Origin: Cytobacillus horneckiae
GTDB lineage: Bacteria; Bacillota; Bacilli; Bacillales; Cytobacillaceae
NCBI RefSeq assembly: GCF_002835735.1
Contig: NZ_PISD01000049.1
Location: 1 to 64,000 of the forward strand
Length of the DNA stretch: 64,000 nucleotides
Reading direction: 5' to 3'
Each line of letters opens with the position of its first letter. Position 1 is the stretch's first letter. The notes beneath the pieces were generated by a model. The model was not told the DNA's origin and ran no database searches. It was given only the letters and a program-made list of their open reading frames with translations. Positions 45,888-56,098 of the stretch are shown in pieces. A program made the translations under genes and the position numbers.

Positions 45888-47018
45888 CTATGTAAATAGT
45901 AATTTATTTACATCCTCTTTTAACTCTACAAGATTCTCTGCTTCCTGAACGAGTTTTTGCATTGTATGCAGTTCATCATCACTAATTTCTATTAGTTCCT
46001 CAAACATTTCAAAGGATTCCCGAGAGATAGAAGCGATCTCAGCCATTGTTAACATGATCTGGTGAGAAGCAGAAGATAATTCTTCCGTGCTTGCAGAAGA
46101 ATTTTCATTATTTTCCGCGATGATCTTTGTAGTAGCTAGAATCTTTTCAAACATATTCCCAACCTCTACAACGGTTGTATTCGTATCTTTAAATTCTTCT
46201 GTTCCCTGTTGCATTGACTTGATAACTATTTCAGTTTCTTCTTGTATATTCTTTACAATATTTGATACTTCAGAAGAAGACTGGCGTGATTGTTCAGCTA
46301 ATTTTCGAACTTCATCAGCAACAACCGCAAATCCTTTACCTTGTTCACCCGCACGAGCAGCTTCTATTGCCGCATTCAATGCCAATAAATTAATTTGTTC
46401 TGAAATCCCTGTAATTACTTTTACAATAGTGCCGATTTCATGAGATTTTTCTCCAAGTTTATTGATTGCATCAAATGTTGTATTTATCGTTTGATTAAAT
46501 TGCTCCATTTTTTCTAAGGAACCCTTTAAGTTCTCGTTTCCTACTTGCGTCAATTCTAAGGTAGTATTCGATTGTTCCGAAATTTGATTTGATCTCACTG
46601 ATAGATCTTCAATAGCCTGTGCCATTTCTTCCATAGATGCGGCGCTTTCTTCTGTAGCTACTAATTGTTTCTGTAATCCTCTACCTACTTCATCAATTGC
46701 CGCTCTAACAATATCTGCTTTCTCTGAAGCATATTCACCGATTTCAGTGAGGTTTTCTCCTTTTTCATGTACATTTTTTGAAAATGAAAAAAACTTTTCC
46801 CTTACACGGCTGAAAAACTCAATTAATTGATTAAATACAGCATGATCAGAACTTCTTTCATCAATTTTGTTTGTGATATGACCTGCTGATATTTCTTTCA
46901 TTCCATTTATTATTTCTTTTTTTATATGAGGATGATGTTTTAACGAAAAATATCGGTAAGCAAAATACACCGATACCCCCATTAAAATCACAATTATAGC
47001 TAGCATAATAGCTTCCAT
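45888..47018 (-). CDS. Methyl-accepting chemotaxis protein with one N-terminal membrane helix
   Basis: The 376-residue protein starts with one membrane helix ([20 protein letters not shown]), then a short HAMP-like linker with [12 protein letters not shown], then a complete signalling hairpin. The tip [20 protein letters not shown] is canonical and binds CheA/CheW. There is no extracellular sensor domain, so it must sense through a partner, the membrane or the cytosol. It lies 56 nt after the GNAT gene. Location behind a c-di-GMP riboswitch suggests that its level depends on the motile-sessile switch. Confidence 0.9.
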   Translation of the reverse strand: MEAIMLAIIVILMGVSVYFAYRYFSLKHHPHIKKEIINGMKEISAGHITNKIDERSSDHAVFNQLIEFFSRVREKFFSFSKNVHEKGENLTEIGEYASEKADIVRAAIDEVGRGLQKQLVATEESAASMEEMAQAIEDLSVRSNQISEQSNTTLELTQVGNENLKGSLEKMEQFNQTINTTFDAINKLGEKSHEIGTIVKVITGISEQINLLALNAAIEAARAGEQGKGFAVVADEVRKLAEQSRQSSSEVSNIVKNIQEETEIVIKSMQQGTEEFKDTNTTVVEVGNMFEKILATTKIIAENNENSSASTEELSSASHQIMLTMAEIASISRESFEMFEELIEISDDELHTMQKLVQEAENLVELKEDVNKLLFT

Positions 47019-47074
47019 GATAAATAAATCCCTACCTCCTATTAATGAATGAATTAGGCTTAATTATGAATATT

Positions 47075-47785
47075 TTAAAGCTCTCTAATAATGATATATG
47101 TTCCATCCGATACATCGGCAGGAATACGATTCAACTTACTATTATCCTGATATTTATGAACAATATAATTTCCTTCTAAATCTTTATATTTTTTCATATG
47201 ATGATATTTTTCCATTACACGTATCGACTTCGGATTTGTCGCTTCACCTAAAACAGCCTTCAACCCTTGTGATGATGCCTTTGTTATCAATCTGTTTCCT
47301 AATTGCTGAATAATTTCATGACGGTCATGTTCAGCTATCACTCCTAACATGAATAGGTGTAATAACTCTCCGTCTTTGATTTCTTGTCCGTTTCGTTTTT
47401 TATAATCTTCTATGAAACGTTTATCTACATCCTCCAAAACACGCAGAATGACATTCATATCATAAAAAGAACCTTCAAATATATCTTCACCGATAATCTC
47501 TGGCGCATTTGTATCTCCTGCAAGTACACCAGCAACATGATTATTAGCATCTAGAGCGACGGCGCAATAGCCCTGCTCTATTGTAGAGGCTAAATATTCC
47601 TTGGTAAACTGATAGAAATCTTCATAACCTAGATTTAATTGACCTACCATCGGTTCCTGAACCCATTTCCCTGAAACATCCACTCCAATAAATGAACGAG
47701 CTAGACACTCAGCTGCTTTCTCAATTAAAGCTGGTTGTTCCTTCGTTACAATCTCATATGTATACAACGCTTCTGTTGTTTGCAC
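47075..47785 (-). CDS. GNAT-family N-acetyltransferase, arylalkylamine type-like
   Basis: The 236-residue protein has GNAT motifs. The N-terminal region (CLARSFIGVDVSGKWVQEPM, YCAVALDANNHVAGVLAGD) resembles arylalkylamine/diamine N-acetyltransferases. Motif A is less obvious, with LFMLGVIAEHDRHEIIQQLG and NRLITKASSQGLKAVLGEAT replacing the V-P-xR/QxxGxG/A form, so acetyl-CoA binding is degenerate. It lies 57 nt after the STAS-like gene. Its likely substrate is an amine, perhaps the product of the decarboxylase in the same cluster; this is inference. Confidence 0.75.
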   Translation of the reverse strand: MQTTEALYTYEIVTKEQPALIEKAAECLARSFIGVDVSGKWVQEPMVGQLNLGYEDFYQFTKEYLASTIEQGYCAVALDANNHVAGVLAGDTNAPEIIGEDIFEGSFYDMNVILRVLEDVDKRFIEDYKKRNGQEIKDGELLHLFMLGVIAEHDRHEIIQQLGNRLITKASSQGLKAVLGEATNPKSIRVMEKYHHMKKYKDLEGNYIVHKYQDNSKLNRIPADVSDGTYIIIREL

Positions 47786-47842
47786 TGATTGACCTTCCTT
47801 TCAAACTAAAAAATAAATATTCCCTTTCTATTGGACCTAATA

Positions 47843-48211
47843 TTAGATAGGATGTTGAACTTTATCGATAAATGTACCTGTGAACTTAATTCTCTCAAGT
47901 GTATTCCTAATCTGCACTTGAGCAATTTTAGATGCCGGCTTTACTACAAGAATATCCTTAAAACCTAAGCTAGAATAAAATTGCATCGTTTGCTCCAACT
48001 GCGGTACAACTTTTGATGGGACAGGTGTTTGGTGAGTCCCATCAACAACAAACGTATATTCTAGTCTTGATACTTTATTAATTGTATCCTGTAAATCAAT
48101 CATATAGCCTTCCGCATCTTCCTCCCTCATTAATCCATGCACCTGGACATGTACTTCTTTCGCAATCTCATTAATTGCCATTTTATATTTCTTTTTATCT
48201 ACGACTATCAT
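47843..48211 (-). CDS. Small alpha/beta protein, STAS/SpoIIAA-like
   Basis: The 122 residues alternate strands and helices: IVVDKKKYKMAINEIAKEV, EYTFVVDGTHQTPVPSK, FKDILVVKPASKIAQVQI, as in STAS-type or SpoIIAA-like domains. No membrane segment is present. It is the first gene behind the c-di-GMP riboswitch, with AGGAG 8 nt before ATG. Its function is unknown; a regulatory or protein-binding role is the family expectation. Confidence 0.6.
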   Translation of the reverse strand: MIVVDKKKYKMAINEIAKEVHVQVHGLMREEDAEGYMIDLQDTINKVSRLEYTFVVDGTHQTPVPSKVVPQLEQTMQFYSSLGFKDILVVKPASKIAQVQIRNTLERIKFTGTFIDKVQHPI

Positions 48212-48284
48212 CTTATCATCTCCTATTCCCTATAGCCGGCTATACTTCATTTTTGACACTTGCACGTTCTGTTCCTAAGAGCGC

Positions 48285-48322
48285 AATAAATAAAAGCTAT
48301 CCCAAATATAGATAAGGATAGC
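48285..48322 (-). terminator. Terminator of the c-di-GMP riboswitch
   Basis: GCTATCC and GGATAGC pair around a 13-nt loop, and TTTTATTTATT follows on the minus strand. It lies between the aptamer and the first gene of the cluster and would be the expression platform. Confidence 0.8.
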
Positions 48323-48339
48323 CAAATAACCGCTTGTTA

Positions 48340-48430
48340 TTATTCATGGCAACCCGACTATCATTATCCATTAGGATTTTAGACTCGTAGCTTTGCGTCC
48401 TTACCTTTCGATAAGTTTGCCTTTTTCAAT
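48340..48430 (-). promoter_or_regulatory. c-di-GMP-I (GEMM-I) riboswitch
   Basis: On the minus strand the order is GGCAAAC, CGAAAG, GGACGCAAAGC, GTCTAAA, then ATAGTCGGGTTGCC. These are the conserved GEMM-I elements: GCAAAC/GAAA tetraloop, GACGCAAAGC core, CTAA and the GGGTTGCC closing strand. A terminator hairpin follows 20 nt later and the STAS-like gene begins 75 nt after that. Bound c-di-GMP should alter termination; whether it is an ON or OFF switch is not clear. Confidence 0.88.
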
Positions 48431-48963
48431 TTTAGAAAACATAGTACTAATCTCATGATAAAATATTACTATAACATTATAAATTATTTGCCATATTTTG
48501 TCGAACTATAGATGTTTTTCTATTTCTACTTACGAATAATCTAATCAACTTATTTATGGTGAATTTCTAATGTTTTTGTTAGATCTATTTTTTAAAATTA
48601 AACAAAATTACTGTTGTGCAAATCATGGACAGGATCAGAAATAAAAAAGAAGCTTCTCATCAGTTTGGTGAACTGATGAGAGGCTTCTTTCATTTTTATG
48701 GTTGTAATTTTGTAGCGTATTTTTAATATTTTACTACACATCTGGCTTATTTTAACGGTATTGTCAATAAACTAATGGACAAGTAATTTTTCGAATTTGA
48801 TTTCATCTAATGAAGAACAGTAAATGAAGGAATTTTCTTTTACGCATAAGATTTAATAATCCATAGATCTTATTCTCTTTTTGGGAAATTTTGTTTATAA
48901 TTTTATTGATAGAGTTAAGCATTGAATTGCTTTCTTTCAAATGACACATGGAGCTGATATTTT
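48431..48963. other. Divergent intergenic region with integrase relic
   Basis: The left part should hold the riboswitch promoter on the minus strand and the right part the promoter of the LXG toxin on the plus strand. The only other item is the integrase relic and hairpin at 48601-48692. Confidence 0.45.
48601..48692 (+). pseudogene. Relic of a tyrosine-integrase 3' end
   Basis: The plus-strand reading VQIMDRIRNKKEASHQFGEL, then MRGF, matches the C-terminus of the integrase at 53.3-53.98 kb (LQIMDRLGHT ... TKDRKKEASQKFGELMRSL) with about 22 internal residues missing. Its terminal codons form a hairpin, GAAGCTTCTCATCAGTT / AACTGATGAGAGGCTTC, that could terminate transcription. It marks the left edge of the prophage-derived island. 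Confidence 0.65.
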
Positions 48964-50661
48964 TTGAAAGTACTAGATAAAATTGATTTAGAAAACAGCA
49001 TCCATCAACTCACTACAGCCATTAATCTTCTTAAAGAGCAGATACACCAAGTTCAACTTGATATACAACACCTTGTCTCTCTTGAAGATGCCTTAAAAGG
49101 ACAAGGCGGTCAGGCTATTCGACTTTTTTACCAAGAATGCCACCTTCCTTTCTTAGTATTTTTAGTAGAATGGATTAATGACTATGAGTCTACTCTAAAT
49201 AAGATGTCTCAATCACTTCAAGAACTGGAACCTTCTCCTTCAGGTTTTATACGACAGTCCTTTTTAGAAAATGAATTGGTACAGGGATTAAGAAGGGCTG
49301 ATACAAACACAAAGGAATTAACAAGTGAAGCAAATAGCATCATTCAATCGGTTCAAGATATTGTAACCCTTCCACTCCTAGATGAAGGAACGTTTGTTAG
49401 AGATACAAGACTTGCACAGGATACAAGTGTTGAAACGCTCGAGAAGCTTCGAGAATTTGATAAACGGGAAACAACTTCTCTTGAACCTCTACAACAGGGT
49501 TTACAAAAAATGAATCAATATATTGAGCAAATGAGGTCTATGTTCAAAAACGGAGAGTTTAACCTTGCCCTATATAAACCGGAGGTACTCACCTGGCAGG
49601 ATTCTTATGATAAACTATCAAATAAGAATACAGATATAACTACAGAACAAAGCACGCTGCATGATATTGCTGAAGGAGTTATCGAGGGATCTACCAATGC
49701 TGTAGCTGACGTATGGGAGGGCTTAAAGTCAACCTTTAAACTGGTGGGAAACATCCCAATGATAACTAATCCGAGGCATTTGCAGAATGTAATTCGGTTT
49801 AGTCGTGGTGAAAACCTGTTGGAACATTACCGGTTTATCAATCGGATAATTCAAGATCCGAAAGCAAGCATTCAACCAGTGATTGATATGCCCAAATACA
49901 TATGGACGGGAATTAAAGAAGCTTGGGAGCGAGATGTAGTCAATGGGGATGTCAAAAGCCGAACCGCTTTTTTCTCATATGGACTGACTTCATTAGGTAT
50001 CGGGCTTCTTGGAGATAAAGGAATTAGCAAGGCCGGTACCATTGTTAAAACAGTAGACAAAGCAGCTAAAGGAATAGAAAACATTCCAAAACCTATTAAC
50101 ACACCGACACCAGCTTTGGCAGGAGGAATGTCTCAACCTCCTGTCCCCTATAATGTCATTAATAACCCATTGACACAGGTTAAGACGTTAACGGAAGATG
50201 TGTTTGAGGTTAAGGGTATGGGGAAAGCTAAAACATTTGGTAAGTATTCAACAGCTATTGATGATAAAGTAAAAGTCATTGAAAAAGTAGATTTACCAGA
50301 TTGGATAAGTGAATCATTTTCTGATAGTAAGTACAGAACTGTGATTACAGAAGAAAATATTACGTTTTATAGAACTTATGGTGGTGGTGCAAAACCAAGT
50401 GGGTCATTTGTAACTACTAGTCCAGCTAGAAATAGAATTAATGCAAAAACAAGCACGGCATTAGTACCAGATTGGAAAAATACTAGGCAATATGAAGCTG
50501 TTATAGAAGTACCAAAAGGACAAGTTTTAAATATAGGTAGAGTTGAAAAGCAATATACAAAAACTGGAACATTGCTAGAAGGCGATGGGGATCAAATATT
50601 ATTACCACAAGGCTGGCCCTCTGAATGGATAAAAGAGACACGAGAGGTTCCGAGTAGATAG
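48964..50661 (+). CDS. LXG-domain T7SS toxin with ADP-ribosyltransferase-like tip
   Basis: TTG at 48964 begins MKVLDKIDLENSIHQLTTAI, the LXG start. The LXG domain spans about 1-230 (VSLEDALKGQGGQAIRLFYQ, ELEPSPSGFIRQSFLENEL). A linker follows, then a tip from about 420 to 565 with FYRTYGGGAKPSGSF, VTTSPARNRINAKTS, and GDGDQILLPQGWP. This R ... S-T ... Q/E order recalls NAD-dependent ADP-ribosyltransferase or NAD-glycohydrolase toxins such as Ntox46/TNT classes; the exact class is uncertain. GGAG lies about 10 nt upstream. The DUF5082 and DUF5344 partners are absent here. A small gene follows 10 nt later. Confidence 0.85.
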   Translation: MKVLDKIDLENSIHQLTTAINLLKEQIHQVQLDIQHLVSLEDALKGQGGQAIRLFYQECHLPFLVFLVEWINDYESTLNKMSQSLQELEPSPSGFIRQSFLENELVQGLRRADTNTKELTSEANSIIQSVQDIVTLPLLDEGTFVRDTRLAQDTSVETLEKLREFDKRETTSLEPLQQGLQKMNQYIEQMRSMFKNGEFNLALYKPEVLTWQDSYDKLSNKNTDITTEQSTLHDIAEGVIEGSTNAVADVWEGLKSTFKLVGNIPMITNPRHLQNVIRFSRGENLLEHYRFINRIIQDPKASIQPVIDMPKYIWTGIKEAWERDVVNGDVKSRTAFFSYGLTSLGIGLLGDKGISKAGTIVKTVDKAAKGIENIPKPINTPTPALAGGMSQPPVPYNVINNPLTQVKTLTEDVFEVKGMGKAKTFGKYSTAIDDKVKVIEKVDLPDWISESFSDSKYRTVITEENITFYRTYGGGAKPSGSFVTTSPARNRINAKTSTALVPDWKNTRQYEAVIEVPKGQVLNIGRVEKQYTKTGTLLEGDGDQILLPQGWPSEWIKETREVPSR

Positions 50662-50670
50662 GAGGATATA

Positions 50671-50940
50671 ATGGTTAAGAAAAAGCAGTTAATTGAACAA
50701 ATAAAAGTGGTGATAAATAAATTGGAGGAAGACAATACTAAAGATTTAAATAGTGGCGTCTTACAGCTTATCTATATAAGATATAAGAAGGCATTAGAAA
50801 TATTAGAGAATAATGAAGATATCAAGGGGATAAATATTTTGGGTGGTGTGCGTGCGTATATGGATAGTTATAATGACTATCAAAATCCGCTATTAGGAGA
50901 ATTACATAAGGCTGAAAAAATAATTAAAGAATTATTATAA
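50671..50940 (+). CDS. Small putative immunity protein of the ADP-ribosyltransferase-like LXG toxin
   Basis: The 89 residues are helical and charged (KKKQLIEQIKVVINKLEEDN ... LHKAEKIIKELL), without signal peptide. It lies 10 nt after the toxin stop with an AGGAGG ribosome binding site and has no other neighbour, which is the normal position of the immunity gene. I recognise no family. Confidence 0.6.
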   Translation: MVKKKQLIEQIKVVINKLEEDNTKDLNSGVLQLIYIRYKKALEILENNEDIKGINILGGVRAYMDSYNDYQNPLLGELHKAEKIIKELL

Positions 50941-51152
50941 AAAACATTAACACGCATAAGCATATATACTAATGAAAGAAAAGCTAAACATAAGTGAAAT
51001 GTACAGAAAAAAGAAATAGTCATTTTGAAGTTGAGACTCTATGACCATCATGGAGTACTATGCGCAATGATAGAATAGAAAAAAAGTACGAGCTAGGCGA
51101 GATGGCCATTTTATTGGGCAACTCCTGTTGCAATAATAAAATTATTCCTTTA

Positions 51153-51238
51153 AAAAAAGCCCCTCAAAAGTGCTGCACCCTAAATGTTAGAGTTTTAATC
51201 TAACATTTAGGGTGCGGCACCATGAGAAGGGCTTTTAT
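51153..51238. terminator. Very long palindromic hairpin, bidirectional terminator
   Basis: GTGCTGCACCCTAAATGTTA (51170 on) pairs with its complement up to 51220 around a 7-nt loop, with one mismatch in 22. Outer AAAAGCCC/GGGCTTTT arms lengthen the stem. The arm sequence resembles inverted ends of IS3-family (IS150-group) elements, so it may be a two-IR relic now used as terminator. It lies between the toxin-immunity pair and the endolysin gene. Confidence 0.7.
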
Positions 51239-51240
51239 TA

Positions 51241-52098
51241 TTATTTCACTCTTAATTTTTGATTAGGATAGATAGTATATTTAGAATCGAGCTTGTTCCA
51301 GTCACGAATTTGTTTAATTGTACTTCCATACTTAGCAGCCAACTCAGAAACTGTATCACCTGATTTAACAGTATGATATTTTGCAGTGGATAATACTTTA
51401 ATAGTTTGGCCAATTTGGAGATTTTTCTCTTCGACTCCAGTATTTAACTTTCTTAAATTGGAGACGGTTGTATTGTATTTCTTGGCCAAAGAATAGAATG
51501 TATCGCCCTTTGCAATTTTATGAGTCTTAGATGAAGTATTTGGCTTAGATTCTGATTCCTTTTTCTTTTCCAATTTATACACTTTGACTAAACCATTAAC
51601 ATGACCACGTGCAATTTTATTAATGAACGCAGTTTGCTTTAAATTGTCTGCGTCAGATTTACGGTCAATAAATCCGTTCTCTGTATGGATAGCCGGCATA
51701 TGGCTTTCTCGCAACACGTGTAAATTTCCTTGTTTTTGTCCTCGATCATTAAAGCCTGTTTCTTTAATAACAGCATCGTGAATTGCATCTTGGATTTCAA
51801 GTGTTATTCCTTTAACGCCGGGATAAATGAAGTCCTCATACCCTTCACCGCCACCAGCATTTACATGTGGTGATACAAAAACATCAGCTCCCCATGCGTT
51901 CGCTTCATCTGTTCGCTGTTTTAATGAACGTGTTTGATCGCCTGTACGGCTCATTTTAATCTCTACATCTTCATACTCTTCCAAATAAGCTTTTATTTTT
52001 AATGCCATAGATAATGTTAATTGTTTCTCATAAAGACTGTTGCCAATTGATCCTGGATCTGTTCCGCCATGACCTGGATCAATGAAAATTTTAACCAT
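51241..52098 (-). CDS. Phage endolysin: N-acetylmuramoyl-L-alanine amidase with two LysM repeats
   Basis: The 285-residue protein has an Amidase_3 domain (IFIDPGHGGTDPGSIGNSLY, with zinc His in PGHGG; VSPHVNAGGG; TENGFIDRKSDADNL) at 1-175. A serine/lysine linker and two LysM repeats follow (HKIAKGDTFYSLAKKYNTTV and YHTVKSGDTVSELAAKYGST). It cleaves peptidoglycan stem peptides during phage lysis. No signal peptide is present, so it needs the holin encoded just upstream. It is intact in an otherwise reduced prophage. Confidence 0.94.
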   Translation of the reverse strand: MVKIFIDPGHGGTDPGSIGNSLYEKQLTLSMALKIKAYLEEYEDVEIKMSRTGDQTRSLKQRTDEANAWGADVFVSPHVNAGGGEGYEDFIYPGVKGITLEIQDAIHDAVIKETGFNDRGQKQGNLHVLRESHMPAIHTENGFIDRKSDADNLKQTAFINKIARGHVNGLVKVYKLEKKKESESKPNTSSKTHKIAKGDTFYSLAKKYNTTVSNLRKLNTGVEEKNLQIGQTIKVLSTAKYHTVKSGDTVSELAAKYGSTIKQIRDWNKLDSKYTIYPNQKLRVK

Positions 52099-52209
52099 TA
52101 ATAAAAACTCCCTTTTATTAATAAAAAAAGACTGCCCAATAGGGCAGCTTTACTTAGTTAATTTCTCTAATCTTAATGTTGCTCTTTGTCTTTTTCCTTT
52201 AGCAGTAAT

Positions 52210-52389
52210 CTAGTTGTTCTTAAACCATGCCCAAGTTGCTGCGGCACCTGTAAAGATGGTACTTACAACTTCTCCCCATAATTGCTCACTACCTGGTATT
52301 GGATTCAATCCTGTTGCTACCAAGAATTGATTAACTAACGCTACTAATAATACCGCCGTTCTGATTACTGTGCCTTTATCCATTTTCAT
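52210..52389 (-). CDS. Phage holin, SPP1 family
   Basis: The 59-residue protein begins MKMDKGTVIRTAVLLVALVN, has two hydrophobic segments (TAVLLVALVNQFLVATG and VVSTIFTGAAATWAWF) and ends WAWFKNN. This is the SPP1-type phage holin pattern, including the conserved LNPIPGSEQLWGEV loop. AGGAGGAG lies 8 nt before the ATG. It is encoded directly upstream of the endolysin gene, the usual lysis cassette order. Confidence 0.85.
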   Translation of the reverse strand: MKMDKGTVIRTAVLLVALVNQFLVATGLNPIPGSEQLWGEVVSTIFTGAAATWAWFKNN

Positions 52390-52391
52390 TT

Positions 52392-52496
52392 TTACACTCC
52401 TCCTAGAACGTTATAAAAAATAACGATTGTACCGCCTATTACTCCAGTACATACCGCTGTTATAATTCCACCAATAAATCTCCCCCCTACAGCCAA
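52392..52496 (-). CDS. Possible 34-residue phage membrane peptide
   Basis: A frame with one hydrophobic segment (GGIITAVCTGVIGGTIVIFY) ends 2 nt before the holin start and contains the holin ribosome binding site. TTG 52496 is a possible start. A GGGGGGAG motif followed by ATT 52478-region codons is another. Tiny lysis-module peptides are common in phages; evidence here is weak. Confidence 0.3.
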   Translation of the reverse strand: MAVGGRFIGGIITAVCTGVIGGTIVIFYNVLGGV

Positions 52497-52508
52497 AATA
52501 AAAAAGCC

Positions 52509-52736
52509 CTATACGGCTTCTGGTTCTAATCGTTCAATTAATTTATTTCTAATGACTCCTTTTAATGCTGCAGTTGATTCATTGCCCTCAAATTCTTCTG
52601 CAGTCAATGGAATATAACCATTCATATTTAAAGTTCTACCCTCATCGTAGCTAATAAAATAAACTTGCACCTCTGCAACGTTATCCTCTTCATATCTAAT
52701 ATTATGTTTGAGATTTGTATATACATTAAACAACAT
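52509..52736 (-). CDS. Small phage protein, unknown function
   Basis: The 75-residue form from ATG 52736 (MLFNVYTNLKHNIRYEEDNV) ends in RNKLIERLEPEAV. It overlaps the end of the DUF1617-like gene, whose codons include the GGAGG, so translation is coupled and the exact start is unclear. A longer frame from 52826 would lie inside that gene and is unlikely. Position in the lysis/tail part of a prophage is the only functional hint. Confidence 0.6.
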   Translation of the reverse strand: MLFNVYTNLKHNIRYEEDNVAEVQVYFISYDEGRTLNMNGYIPLTAEEFEGNESTAALKGVIRNKLIERLEPEAV

Positions 52737-53160
52737 CCTCCATTTCATTTTCATTACTGGGACCAAATTGTTCACATAGATAGTCGTATATTTCAGAAGT
52801 CTGACCCTCATACTCTTCGTTTTCAAATTTCTTCAACGCTTGAGCGATGGTACGAATCAACTCACGATTATCACCGCCTTCAAGAACTAACTTCTCAGCA
52901 TATAGTTCCTTTAAATCATTAGATAAAGCAACCATATCCTTGACGTCATAATTTCCGTCTTTAATAATCGCTTCTCCTTTTTCATCCTTATTTGAGTGTT
53001 CCTTTAGTATCTCTTCTCTTTCTAAATCCACTGTTTTCAAACGTTCATTCATAATGTTTATAAGTCTTCTTCTGAATCGAGAATCTTTCCTTGTCAGTTT
53101 TAAGCTATATAAAAAATCAACAGCCTTTGGTAATTTTCCATATTCTAATTCTACTTTCAT
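52726..53160 (-). CDS. Phage protein, DUF1617-like
   Basis: The 144-residue helical, charged protein (KVELEYGKLPKAVDFLYSLK ... LYAEKLVLEGGDNRELIRTI) matches the pattern of DUF1617 phage proteins, which lie between tail genes and the lysis cassette in Siphoviridae-like prophages. AAAGGAGGC precedes the ATG. Its function in the virion or in lysis is unknown. It is followed by a small phage protein, a holin and an endolysin, all intact. Confidence 0.7.
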   Translation of the reverse strand: MKVELEYGKLPKAVDFLYSLKLTRKDSRFRRRLINIMNERLKTVDLEREEILKEHSNKDEKGEAIIKDGNYDVKDMVALSNDLKELYAEKLVLEGGDNRELIRTIAQALKKFENEEYEGQTSEIYDYLCEQFGPSNENEMEDVV

Positions 53161-53329
53161 AAAAAATGCCTCCTTTTATGACAAGCTTGTTTTCAATTTA
53201 TTTAGTTCTTCTTCTAATTCTATAATTTTTTGTTCTTCCAGTGGCGGTTAATAACGGTGTAATGCAAGGGGATTTTGTGATTGATAGAGCAACACCTTTT
53301 TATATGGACACGGAGAGGATATTGAAAAC

Positions 53330-53976
53330 CAAGTTATTTCTGATAAATACTTAGAGAAAGAAGAACTGTTGCCATAGAAAAAGGAGAAATTGATGACTAT
53401 GTCATTTTCTTAACATTAGCTTGGACAGGCCTTAGAATTGGAGAATTACTAGCACTTAAATGGAAAGACATAGACTTTGAAGGAAATACAATCAATATAA
53501 CAAAAACATATTATAATCCAAGAAATGTAACTAAGGATTATCAACTTTTACCCCCAAAAACCAAAGGTTCTATAAGGAAAATAACAATAGAAAGTGAAGT
53601 TGTTACAACTCTAAAAAAACATAAATTAAAGCAAAAAGAAGTTAAACTCCAGGTTGGAAATGATTTTTATGATAAGGATTTTGTATTTGGACGATTTAAC
53701 GCACCCTACTATGGATACCCACACTTTATTAAAACAATAGAAAACCGAATGAGAAGTTTATTAAAAAAGACTTCAATAAACAAAAAAATAACACCACATT
53801 CCTTAAGGCATACTCATACTTCTTTATTGGCTGAAGCTGGCGTTGAATTACTACAAATCATGGATCGTTTAGGTCATACTGAAGATGCTACAACAACACA
53901 AGTATATCTTCACATCACAAAGGATAGAAAAAAAGAAGCTTCTCAAAAGTTTGGGGAACTAATGAGAAGCCTCTAA
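53330..53976 (+). pseudogene. Tyrosine recombinase/integrase, N-terminal part missing and frameshifted
   Basis: A short frame, SDKYLEKEELLP, is cut by a stop and the coding continues in another frame with EKGEIDDYVIFLTLAWTGLR. The catalytic domain is then complete to 53976: Arg in TGLRIGEL, HSLRHTH, RLGH and the Tyr in TTQVYLHITK. The 150-residue N-terminal arm and core-binding domain are missing. This is the integrase of the prophage remnant, directed toward groEL. Without the N-terminus it should be inactive. Confidence 0.85.
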
Positions 53977-53988
53977 AATTTCTATACA

Positions 53989-54010
53989 CGGCACCTTTTT
54001 ACGGGTGCCG
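53989..54010. terminator. Terminator of groEL
   Basis: CGGCACC and GGGTGCCG form the stem with a T-rich loop between the integrase remnant and groEL. On the minus strand it follows groEL by about 40 nt. Confidence 0.65.
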
Positions 54011-54049
54011 AGCTTTGAACGTTGATATAACAAGCTTTTAAAAGCTAAA

Positions 54050-55681
<1,632 letters not shown>

Positions 55682-55739
55682 TTAGTACCTCCTCTATAAT
55701 TATCAAACTATTTTTGTATAAGTATATAGCTGTCAGCAA

Positions 55740-56024
55740 TTAGCCAATGACAGCAAGAATGTCGTTTTCACGTAAGATTAAGTATTCTTTATCTTGGTAT
55801 TTAACTTCTGTACCAGCATATTTTGAGAAGATAATATGGTCACCTTCAGCAACCTCTAATGCAACACGTTCTCCACTTTCAAGAATACGTCCTGTACCTG
55901 CTGCAACTACTTTACCTTCTTGAGGCTTTTCTTTAGCACTATCCGGTAGTACGATACCGCTTGCAGTTTTTTCTTCTGTTTCAACAAGCTCAATAATAAT
56001 TCGATCACCTAGTGGCTTCAACAA
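55740..56024 (-). CDS. groES: Co-chaperonin GroES
   Basis: The 94-residue protein runs [20 protein letters not shown] to [13 protein letters not shown], with the mobile loop [21 protein letters not shown] at 56024, nine nt after AGGAGG, gives the standard GroES N-terminus; the longer frame from 56042 would start inside the ribosome binding site. It caps GroEL. The CIRCE operator lies 38 nt upstream. Confidence 0.97.
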   Translation of the reverse strand: MLKPLGDRIIIELVETEEKTASGIVLPDSAKEKPQEGKVVAAGTGRILESGERVALEVAEGDHIIFSKYAGTEVKYQDKEYLILRENDILAVIG

Positions 56025-56061
56025 GTGAAACAACCTCCTCAATCCATTTAAATTATTTTTA

Positions 56062-56088
56062 TTAGCACTCTCTTGACTTGAGTGCTAA
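56062..56088 (-). promoter_or_regulatory. CIRCE operator for HrcA
   Basis: TTAGCACTC, nine bases, GAGTGCTAA: a perfect match to the CIRCE consensus. HrcA binding here represses groESL until heat stress. Confidence 0.98.
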
Positions 56089-56098
56089 CACATCTTTT

